DNA of 28,429 nucleotides from Echinococcus granulosus (lineage: Eukaryota > Platyhelminthes > Cestoda > Cyclophyllidea > Taeniidae): NCBI RefSeq assembly GCF_000524195.1, contig NW_020170510.1:136928-165356 (forward strand), given 5' to 3'. The notes under the pieces are model-generated. The model was not told the DNA's origin. It worked only from the letters and a program-made list of their open reading frames with translations, and did no database searches. The translations under genes were made by a program, and so were the position numbers. Positions 11,901-20,525 of the stretch are shown here, in pieces (positions within the stretch are counted from its first letter, which is position 1; every line of letters starts with the position of its first letter).

Positions 11901-14900
11901 GCCCTAGAGTGTTTTGAAATCTAAGCATGAGGACAGAAACTTCTAGAGAACCGGGGCAGGGGCTTTTTTGAGGTCGCAGACACCTCCAGCACCGTGAGAT
12001 ATTGAAAAAAAAAGGAATAAACAAACATCACCCAACTTGGCAAGTTCATGAAGGTACAGGTTAGTTGAGGGCATTTGAGTGCATCCTAGTTTTCTTGTTA
12101 GTGTTTTTCAAACCTAAGGTCAAAAATGAGTGAAAATGCGGTAATTCTTTTTAGGTATTGTTAATTGTTCGTGTGTATGCATTCCCTTTGGATTGAAAAA
12201 TAGGTAACAAGGAGGCTATTTGAATGAATGGATTATTTGCTTCGGTAGATTGATGAATGAATGGCCGCATAGGGAGATGGTTCGGAGGGGAGATGTTTGC
12301 CTACTTAGATGGTTGAATAAGACGGCTAATTGTGATGAATGGATGGATGTATGCTTGGGGGGTGGACAAATGGACGAGTGCGTGGGCAAATTGTTGAAGT
12401 TCAAAGATGCTACGGATGAGCTGATAAATTGGTTTGTTGGTTGCATTCATGAATAATTGAACCACTAGGCAGATGGACATATGGACAAGCGAATGATTTA
12501 ACAAATAGATCAGTAATCGGTTTGATAAAAATTCCTTATGGAATTCATCCCTTACTTTTCTCCTCGTCCAGACAAGCTTTCGCCGTGCTAGAACTAATGC
12601 ACATGGATTTGGCCAACTTCACTATCCGAAAGATGCGTCCCTATATCCGTCAACAGGCTGGGGAATATGAACGCGAGAAATTTGACACCCTCCTCAAAGT
12701 TCAAGAAAGTTAGTCCTCAGTCTTTTTACTTTGAATTAATTGTTTTATTGGAATTCTGACTGTGAACGGCCTCTGGACTTGAAGGTGGGAAGTTCGTTTC
12801 ATGATATTAAAAAATTACTAGAATTTGTCTGTTTCTGGCACAGCAATAAGCCTTTTGGGTTATTTAATCGTCTCAAATTCGTCGAATGCTTCTTTTCCAT
12901 TCGCGGAACTTGTATCCCAGTAACGGGTACGCTCGAATCACGTCTTGGCTTCTCATTCACTGGCTCTATAACTCCCACTAGTTAACCGACACATAAATCG
13001 TGCCTGAGTTCGACCGGTCCGGTTCATTCAAAATCCAAGCTGTCGATGTGAGATCGCAGGCAACGCACGTACTTATGCATGCACCACCGTGTGGTGTTGA
13101 ACTAAATGTCTTATCAACAAATCCAAGCGAACGTCCGCCTACTCACCCACAGACAGCCTCAAACACTGGACTGTGTGGCAATGATAGTGACTCTTTGTCA
13201 TCCACCACTTTGACATTGACTTTAATGGTTTCACGCTTTTACACTGCAAAGTGGCCGCGTTCGAAAGACCTTCGTAAGTGCGTACGATGAAGGTGCCACG
13301 ATGACAGTTGTGATCACAGTCGTTTCGGCGATCAAGCCTGTGAGAGCGATCATTCTGCCAACGCTTGCAAGGCCTTACCGCACCATGGACACGTGAACAA
13401 CCGGCGCACATTCACCTGTCGGTGGCTTTTGTGGTGTAATTGCACAGGCAACGAATGCGCCATTCGCAAATACGAACATATGTGCTTTCAGGTAGTGCAC
13501 ATCGACTACCGCCTCAGTTTTTTAGCTTTTTGGCAACACGAATGACAAGTTGAAGCAACCTGTTCTGTGTTAGTTCGGTCGTAGTAATAGATTTTTCAGA
13601 ACTATGTCGAAGGAATCGACAGTGTGTGCTTCTTGGAACATGTTCTTGTCTTCCTTTGTAAATCCAAAATTCATTGTTTCCCTTGAGCGCTTCCCGTGTT
13701 ATAACGCCTCAGTTCGGAGCCAGTCGATGATTACCGTAGATTGTGTTTAGAGAAGTGTGTGTGTTCAGTTGAGTCTTCTCGATGATGCCTTCTTTTATAG
13801 AAGCTGGAATTGACGGTTTGGCGATCACGCGAGAGTGGATTCGCGAGGCTTTCGAGACTTTGCAAAATCAGACGTCATCAGACGGCGCACCCTTAGCTCC
13901 TCCTACACCGAATAATATCCTTCGTGAGGCCTATCTGGCCCTCCTAGTATGGCAACCGACTCGCGAATTCCCTGAGGCGAGTCTACACTTGTACCTACCT
14001 TACTTGAAGTACAGTATCAACACTACTATTGTTGGTTATATTACCTCTTTCTTGAATGGGTTCTTGTCGCTTTATTGAATAAATGGGTGAGACTATAGCT
14101 GCTCCATAACGAAAAATTCATGCCTTTACAGGATGTTCGTAGATCCGGTTATAGATAAGTTAAATTGATATGTTTTATTCCTCCTTTGACATAAAAATTG
14201 TTATTTGGGCAGACACAGCTGAACAGATTCGAGAGGGATTGACGTATGCAAGGTGGATGAAGTCAATGCGACTTGACGAGAGTTTGAGAACTTCATACCC
14301 ATTACAAAGCATAGAGGCTTGGGCTTATTACCCTCTGTTGGTTTTGATATCGCTACTTTTGATGATGATGTTCGATAGTAGCGTTTTTCACTACCTTCAC
14401 TTTGTAGACAGTAGCAGTGGATGCAAAGCGTATCCTCGAGCTTTCGGATTGCCTGGCGCGGACAGTGACGTTGGCGTCGTTGGTATTGGTTGTTTGCAAC
14501 GCTGTTGCTACCGCCTCCGTCTCCCTTGCCCTTTGCACACCCACCCCAGTCACCACCTTCCCCCTCGCCTCCCTGAAGGCTGCTGTCTCTCGGGACGCTC
14601 GTGGCATTATTGACGGTGTACCCTCCGGGTAGGTCGACCAATTCATCCTGCCGTCAGCCTGTTAGCATGCTGGTTGCCCGGTGGTGTTCTTTCCCTTATT
14701 TGTTAAGAAAGACCAATCAGCTACTTTGGTGGTTAAAAAATTCATCTTGGCTACCAATTTGGTTATCTTTGTGGTCCTGACGGCTTCAGTGTGACCTACA
14801 AATTTAGGGTCAGACTTATTATAGGTCTTAAGAGAAGCTGGGAGACTGTTAGCATTGGCTATAGAGGGTGACTCTCCGAGAACAGTCCGTGGAAAGCCAA

Positions 14901-16043
14901 CTTTATGCGTTATACCTACCATCGCCACATACGGATCTTTCTGGTGCAACTTCACCAGATTTCTGCTGATGTTTTGCATCGCGGATGTTCATTCAAAAGA
15001 CCGATTGCCATGTCTGTGGGCTAGGAGCTGAACCACCATGGTCGGGATCATCAATTGTGCAAAAATGTACATCTCTCTTTGAAATACTTGCCTTTATACC
15101 ATTCGAATATTCTGCTGCTGTTACCGTCATCATCGTCCAAACTGCGCTTGAAGTCTTCTGTGCGAGTGGATTTCGATGGCTTTGTCCATCGAATCTTCAC
15201 TTGTCAGGTTTTGCTTACACCTGAATGACGTTTTAGAGCGCGCTCGGATGGCATTACCTAGGTTCCTCTCCGACAGCTGGATGCGCTATCGCATTGGCTG
15301 ACATGAATGACCAGTTGGATGCCTTGCTTTTCAGTAAAATTCCACAACTCGCAGAAGTGCTCAACCTCCGCATGCTATTGGTTGTCGACAATTGGCGGAA
15401 ATCGCTCTACGAAGGAGACAGCGAATTTAAGACCACTTTTACCAGTGAGGGTTTGTGTCCAGTCACGCCTGACAACTGTCTTCCAGAACCCTTCAAAGAA
15501 CAAATCACGAGCCAGATTAATGCAGTTCTCCGAACGGAACATCCCGTCTATAAACTGATGTGTAGGTCCTGCCTTTTTCTATAGTAAGGTAGTTGTTACT
15601 GAAATGCGAATAGTATGTCCACCTTATGCATTGCAGTTTCTCGAGCTGTTGACTTTCTGCGTTCCGCATTATCCGCACGACCACCAGATCCCATTCCACT
15701 TCCAACCGGATTTGGAGCACTTTCAGAAAGCACTACGTCAATTCCAACCTGTCAACCCTCCGTGCCGTTGGATCCGAGTGTTTGCGCAATGGAGAAACCC
15801 TCAATGAACCTACGAGTGGACATGGATGGAGACACTGATTCCGTCATTCCTAATACCTCTTCTGTGGGCTCCGCTTCGATCTCCTCCTCCTCTTCCTCGG
15901 CTCCTGTCGACCTCTCACGGGTCTACGATCTCGCTCTGATTGCTTCGCGCCTGATGCCTCTCGTGGCACACAATCGACACGTTTTTGGACCGCATTATGC
16001 CGAAATCATCCACGATCTCTTAAAGCCTGCGCGTAGCGACTGA
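5908..16043 (+). CDS. TCP11L1: TCP11-like protein 1 (T-complex protein 11 family), nine exons, complete
   Basis: A T-complex protein 11 family member; TCP11 acts in sperm and TCP11L1 is the somatic animal homologue, whose biochemical role is poorly known. Exons: 5908-6058, 6307-6430, 9394-9514, 10743-10966, 12572-12708, 13801-13976, 14408-14628, 15239-15561, 15637-16043. Phases agree at every junction, giving 627 residues against about 509 in human as I recall it. Family motifs appear in order: SPPKQVTIDQLAEAAN and MSLVHEISV (exon 2), RAFWDVQ and DPPNYEPA (exon 3), LPHQTTLRAQI and CAPVRDPDV (exon 4), LELMHMDLANFTIRKMRPYI (exon 5), REFPE joining TVAVDAKRI (exons 6-7), and RHVFGPHYAEIIHDLL at the end. 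The start ATG directly follows an in-frame TAG. Intron 6 uses a GC donor. The junction 7/8 is the least certain: 14617 to 15237 is an in-frame alternative. Exon 9 has a Ser-rich insert. An upstream non-coding exon is possible because TTTTAG precedes the ATG. Confidence 0.93.
6431..9393 (+). other. TCP11L1 intron 2 (about 3 kb)
   Basis: The longest intron of the gene. The donor is CC|GTGAGT at 6430/6431 and the acceptor TTTCCCTAG at 9393. It contains a foldback region at 7068-7612 and nothing else I can name. The open frames within it (for example 7344-7601, 8915-9160) have no recognisable protein features and are not called. Confidence 0.8.
7068..7612. repeat. Foldback region with paired inverted segments
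   Basis: An 18-bp perfect inverted repeat pairs 7167-7184 (TAGAGGAGGTAGTAGAGG) with 7566-7583. Outside it, a 10-bp pair CACATCTACC (7068-7077) and its reverse complement (7603-7612) are in the same nested order, but the left arm is longer by about 70 nt. The layout suggests a foldback-type or MITE-like element inside intron 2. The outer segment loosely resembles the end motif of the interspersed repeats in introns 3 and 5, but the interior does not align clearly with them. Confidence 0.5.
9915..10422 (-). repeat. Interspersed repeat, copy C (intron 3, reverse orientation)
   Basis: The reverse complement of this stretch aligns to 13042-13512 over most of its length. A strong block pairs 10157-10206 with 13264-13314: AAAGACCTTCGTAAGT, then TACGAT and AAGGTG, with few mismatches. 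Another pairs 9915-9998 with 13435-13512, sharing AATACGAACAT and flanks such as CACATCGRCTACC. Inverted end motifs are visible: GTAGCCGATGTGAG on the left and the related ATCGGCTGCC on the right (about 10408-10417). It has no coding capacity. It looks like an old non-autonomous element, about 500 bp long, of unknown family. Confidence 0.7.
12220..12500. repeat. Degenerate tetranucleotide minisatellite (GAAT/ATGG units)
   Basis: Located in TCP11L1 intron 4. It is a patchwork of ATGAATGAATGG, GATGAATGGATGGATG, CAAATGGACGAG and CATATGGACAAG-like units. The period is about four and the copies are imperfect. It generates open frames on both strands, which are artefacts of the repeat period. Confidence 0.65.
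13042..13512 (+). repeat. Interspersed repeat, copy D (intron 5)
   Basis: The same element as the copy at 9915-10422, in the opposite orientation, and a closer relative of it than of the copy near 561-1110. Its ends carry a 9-bp inverted pair, GTCGATGTG (13042-13050) and CACATCGAC (13498-13506), consistent with short terminal inverted repeats. Its open frames are not conserved in the other copies, so it is non-coding. Confidence 0.7.
13977..13978 (+). promoter_or_regulatory. GC splice donor of TCP11L1 intron 6
   Basis: The exon ends CCTGAG and the intron starts GCGAGT, the usual context of GC-AG introns. The acceptor is CTTTGTAG at 14400-14407. Joining here gives REFPE followed by TVAVDAKRI, which matches the FPETV-type sequence of vertebrate TCP11L1. 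The nearest in-range GT donors (13981, 13991) would add residues or break phase. Confidence 0.85.
14662..14979 (-). other. Open frame of 105 codons antisense in TCP11L1 intron 7
   Basis: An uninterrupted frame on the minus strand inside intron 7. Its product would be basic (many Lys) with no motif I recognise, no signal peptide and no membrane segment. It could be a fragment of an old mobile element, a lineage-specific small gene or chance. I favour chance or an element remnant. Confidence 0.15.
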
Positions 16044-16221
16044 TTTACAAAGGCGATTGATGCATAACTCCATTTATGAAATACTAAGGGCATTTCTTCT
16101 TTTTCTGGTTCTCATTAACAGTGGGTACATTTTTTGTCTCTCTGTGAGTGGAAAATTATTCTTATTTTTTGTGTAACTTTACTTCGATTCGCCATTCTTT
16201 GGCTGTCTAATCAGAATGCCA

Positions 16222-16227
16222 AATAAA
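16222..16227 (+). terminator. Poly(A) signal AATAAA of TCP11L1
   Basis: A canonical AATAAA about 180 nt downstream of the TCP11L1 stop codon, the first one on this strand after the stop. It implies a 3' UTR of about 200 nt. Confidence 0.75.
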
Positions 16228-19200
16228 ATTCATACTTTAGGCAATTTTGGGGGTCCTTTCAAATCCTTTGTCGTCGGTAGTCCCAGTTATTTGACATCCT
16301 CATTACGGGGGCAAATCTGATAGGCTATGGTCAGCGTCCTTGAACGAGTTTCAAGACAGGGGCGTAGTTGGGGTGATCATTAGAGTACGCCTAGTGATGG
16401 TTGGTAGAAAATTGCCGTAACTGGCGTTTTACCGCTCTATTGTACTAGGTGGACCACCTGAATGACGTGATTCGCCGTAGGAAATATGCACAAGAAATGT
16501 GATTGCAGGGCTAGATTGAGTGGTGGCCTGCGTTAGTCCTTATTGTGTTTAGGTTTTCAGGAAAAACATATGCAGAACCTGTGGAAGTGAGCAAAGGATT
16601 CCCTGTCAATTTGCAGGAGTGATCGACACGTTAGGGGGTTCTCACCCTCCACGACATTAGTGGGAAGCCTGATGCTAGATGAAGCTTTGATTAAAATGTT
16701 ATCAAGTTCAACAAATTGCAACTGCAATAAGGTGACGCCTTCTCCAGTCTTTAAATACGCCAGCTTCGTGACACTTCGATGCGCATAAAAAGTTGGTTAG
16801 AAATTGCATACATAAGCACAGAATCACTTTCAACGCACATTGTGTCGAGAGAAAAAAAAAGAACAAAGCTCCAGAATGTGCAGTTTAGGCCAACGGAAGT
16901 TGTGTGACCTGAGAGGTTTTGCAAGTCGCCGCAGTGTGCGAATATCTAAGCGCTCTCTCTCGCTCTCGCCCTGTAAAAATTCTAATTGCACAGGCTCCAG
17001 TACCCTGTCCCGGTAGCCAATTAGCCACGAGTAACGCGCCCTGACCAATCAGCACTAGCCAATCCTCAGCCAATCGATTCAGCCTGTGGCGGTCATGCCA
17101 AGATTTTGCGCTAACTGGGCGCTAAAGAGAGCATCTGTTGGCTTACGTTTGCTTTAGCCTGGCTTAAACACAGAGGGTCAACTTGCTACTTAGGAACACT
17201 GAAAAGACGTACCTGATCAGAATGAAGGACGGTCCTCAAATAATTATCTCTGGAGTTTGTTACATAAAATGAGCAATTTACATGGTCACTGAGATCCTTG
17301 ACTATTCCCGCTAATTTTTTTCAAAGATTCCAACTAAAATTAGTAGCAAAATGGGCGAGTATTCCTTTTTTGCTTCAGAGTAAAATCTATTGACGACAGG
17401 ACCAAATTGGGGGTGGGGGTTGGTAGAATGGGGCCAGTCGCGCGGAGGAAGCATATGCAACCACGTGGCGATCAGCTGTTTTTCGAGAGAGGGCTGACGA
17501 GGTGTCTGCCAATCGCCAACCTTCGTCGGCTGTTCATGTGTCCGGTGGTTGATTAGTGGCTCTTTGCGCCAATCCTGCATATCTCACGGTTCAGTTCTCT
17601 GTCTCACATCATCCGGAGTGCCCGGTAAGGTGCTCAACTGAGACGAGGTAGGTCATGTTTGCAGCCTACGTTGAGAAGGCTTTGGATGAAAAGAGTCACT
17701 TCTAATCAAATCAGCCATTTCTTAACTCTTCCTGCTTCCAATACGGAGCATCCTTTGTAGAACGGGTTGTTGATTTCACAAATACCAAAATGCATGTCTT
17801 GAAGCATTGTGCCCATTTATGCAGGGCATTCGATAAATACATCTTCCAACAAAACACACCGGTGCTAGTATATTACTTCGGTTGTGTATTTAACTCTCGG
17901 TTTTGGCAAAGGCGCCACTTGGGTGCTCTGTTATTGTACCTACGCGGGGTAGGCTGGCCTCTAAGCCGTGCCAGTAGCCTCAAGTCCTACTGTATGGCGA
18001 ATACACATACATTCCGCCTTCGTCTTTAGGAAATTCTTGGGGCGCTGCAGTAGTAAAACTTTTGAAACGACACCTACTTCATTCTTTTTGACTGTAATGT
18101 CATCATGCAGTTAGGTAGCCATCTCAACGGCACTCCAGACACGATGGAGAAAGTCATGAACCGTAGCATCTATATGGGTGGCACCGATTCTAAAACTTGA
18201 CTCATAAAAGTAGAAGGACGTGACACGACCTTCACGATGAGTAGCTTTGGATAACATCAAAGTGTCTATGAAGTAGACAAGATTATTCCCTAAACATCTA
18301 CGACAAATAACGACTTCTTTTGAGGATTTACCAAATTATCGTGATCTAAATGGAAAGGCTCGATCAGTAATACTAATACTCTCCGCTATTCCATGACTTC
18401 TGATGGGGATGTGACTCCTAGATGGAGAAGCCATAGCAACTAAATGCCTTTTGTGAAATTGGATTTCTCAGATAAGTCGACAAATGACGAAATTGGAATC
18501 ACGATTTTTCGTCAATTAGAGTAACAATAGTGTGCATTTGACTGTGGAAAAGTGCTCTTCAGACTTTTAAATGATTGGATCAAAAGTAGCCAGTAAAAAT
18601 CATCCAGAATCCCAACCGCTTACCCTATTGGGCGACAGTGAATCGCATCAAGCATTCGGTCGTTTCAACAGGTGATCGGGTGAACTTACGCCGTCTCCTG
18701 CCAACTCGTGGAAGTTGAGGGTGGATCTTTCACACCTAATATACGAGCAAAAACCACAACAATTCGACCGCACTTTATGCACTTGAAGTACCTATGAAAT
18801 GGAAAATTCCTACTTCAAATTTATTGTTTCAAACAACTGTTTAAGTTCATTGTTTTGTGTTTTTAATAGTGAAAAACGATGAAAACAGATAAAAAATTTT
18901 TGCACTCTGCGCACGCATGCATACACTGTGTGGTGCGCTGAGTTGAAGGCGCACAGCTAGCCGTACCTCTCACATTATGCACACAAAGACAACCGTGTCT
19001 CCGTACCCAATGGTAGTTTCTCACACATAAATTGCCGACAATCAAGTATGCGCCGTTCAGATGGGAAAATACTCAATAGTCTAAATTACATCGTATTTTC
19101 GCGTTACTTAATTACCACAAATTTCGGTGCCTGTGCTGCATGCGTAACTCGAGCCGGATGAATTAATTTCTAATTGAAGGTGGCATTAGCCAATTGAATA

Positions 19201-19626
19201 AAAGTTGCCTTGTACAAGTACGGTCTTCGATCACACCTCTCTCGTTCTCTCAAATGGTGTAATAACACTACTGAGCAAGACCCACCAAACAGTATGTCAT
19301 GCAGTGTTTTTTTGTACGCATGTACCCGCCACCCATTGGTTACACGCTTTAACCAATCAAGTCCCCGTTTTTCGGGAGAAAGTGGTTAGAACGAAATATT
19401 AAAATCTTGGAGGGCTAATTATGCGCTCAGAGGTCAGTCTGAGGACACCTGACCGACGAAATGAATAACGATGAAAACAGACTTAAACAGGCGGAACAAA
19501 CGACGTAAATAAACGGAGACTTAAATCTGAGGAGTGTAGCACCGCCAGTCCCTAGGAGCTCAGATACCGGGAGCAAATCTCAAGGCCACAACTAAGTACT
19601 CCAAGCAGTAATTTAGGCATCAAAAG
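16228..19626. other. Intergenic region, no convincing gene
   Basis: About 3.4 kb without a supported coding region. The short frames (for example 17311-17580 on the minus strand, 17790-18029 on the plus strand) have no recognisable features. The notable content is a CCAAT-box cluster at 17017-17074, with two further CCAAT at 17509 and 17569, and a G-rich stretch at 17407-17432. A transcript starting near here cannot be excluded. Confidence 0.5.
17017..17111 (+). promoter_or_regulatory. CCAAT-box cluster, candidate promoter
   Basis: Four CCAAT pentamers in the same orientation occur within 58 bp, at 17017-17021, 17045-17049, 17059-17063 and 17070-17074. About 30 bp further is TTTTGCGC (17104-17111), an imperfect E2F-like sequence. 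Two more CCAAT lie at 17509-17513 and 17569-17573. Repeated NF-Y sites next to E2F-like sites are known from cell-cycle and histone promoters. No matching coding exon is seen downstream within the window, so the target is unknown. The clustering is seen; the function is inferred. Confidence 0.4.
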
Positions 19627-20184
19627 ATGGCCAAAATTTGGACAGTTAGAGCCGAAGAAGCCTCAGCATGCTTTGCTAGCACTTCTGTTTATCAGCCTAA
19701 CTGTCTTCATAGTTCAGTAGGGGCTGCCTCTCTCCAGGCGGAGACCGCAGTGAAACTTTTATGCAGCCCCTCAAAGGCGCAGGAAGGCCTCTCTGTCTCA
19801 CGATGTGAGGAAAGCACAAATCCATCCCCGGTGTCAAATGCGACCACAGAACTCTGTGGGATTGGAGTGATACGTTTGAGAGCTTTTGAACCGGCTCGAT
19901 TGACGCAAAGCGCCTCAGAAGTCCAGTCCCGAGAGTCTCCAATTCCTACCAACTCATCGCAAATCCAAAATCTTCTAGAAAAAGTGCGGAAATCGTTGGA
20001 GCAGTCTTCACACGCTCCACTCAAACCACAGACCCCTCTACTCCGTTCAAATAATCACCCACCAACGAGGAACGACAGTAGAGAAACAGAACGATTTCAA
20101 AAACGACTTCGGTTTATTTGTAATAGTAATAATATAGAGATGCATATTGACAGTTTTTCGGCATTTGCTGTGGTGGCAGTGTAG
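19627..20184 (+). CDS. Hypothetical open frame, 185 aa, uncertain
   Basis: The longest unexplained open frame in the window. It starts MAKIWTVRAEEAS and ends in a hydrophobic stretch, FSAFAVVAV. The composition is Ser/Pro/Gln/Glu-rich. The stretch SQIQNLLEKVRKSLEQ (about 120-135) could form a short amphipathic helix, and the rest looks disordered. I recognise no family. TTTAG lies just upstream of the ATG, so it might be a 3' exon. It converges on ARID2, whose best poly(A) signal (20113-20118) falls inside this frame, which argues against both being used as drawn. No AATAAA follows it nearby. It may be chance. Confidence 0.3.
   Translation: MAKIWTVRAEEASACFASTSVYQPNCLHSSVGAASLQAETAVKLLCSPSKAQEGLSVSRCEESTNPSPVSNATTELCGIGVIRLRAFEPARLTQSASEVQSRESPIPTNSSQIQNLLEKVRKSLEQSSHAPLKPQTPLLRSNNHPPTRNDSRETERFQKRLRFICNSNNIEMHIDSFSAFAVVAV
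20113..20118 (-). terminator. Candidate poly(A) signal of ARID2
   Basis: The plus strand reads TTTATT, giving AATAAA on the minus strand about 410 nt beyond the ARID2 stop codon. I see no closer canonical signal. The intervening 3' UTR holds ACC/ATC-type trinucleotide-rich sequence. Confidence 0.5.
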
Positions 20185-20525
20185 TAAGAGTAGTAGTGGT
20201 GGTGGGCGGAGTCAAAGAGGTAATTAACAAAAACTCCCAAATTATACACACGCGCAAACACGCCATCACCACCGCCCCGGGGAATTTCAATGATGATGAA
20301 GGTGCTAGAGCTGATGATGGTGAATGGGTTGTATTTTTTGGTGATGGTGACGGCTGGTAGTAACGGTGGCAGTCCCCGCCACCATTTGAGAAACGATGAA
20401 ACACGAGCACACACACACAAATACACAATGGGGGAGGGATTTACACAGAGGGGGATTTGTTGTTCAAATGCAGAGAAAACACACCAAATTTACAGGTAGG
20501 GAAAATAGGAGAAAAGAAAAATGAC

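Noticed and set aside
12216..12504. Overlapping frames of 67-78 codons on both strands
   Set aside because: Artefacts of a degenerate tetranucleotide repeat.
14201..14646. Minus-strand frames of 97-146 codons opposite TCP11L1 exon 7
   Set aside because: Antisense shadow of a GC-rich coding exon whose plus-strand frame matches TCP11L1.
17407..17432. G-rich run as a possible G-quadruplex
   Set aside because: Only three runs of four or more G occur, with an irregular third loop, so it does not meet the usual four-run pattern.
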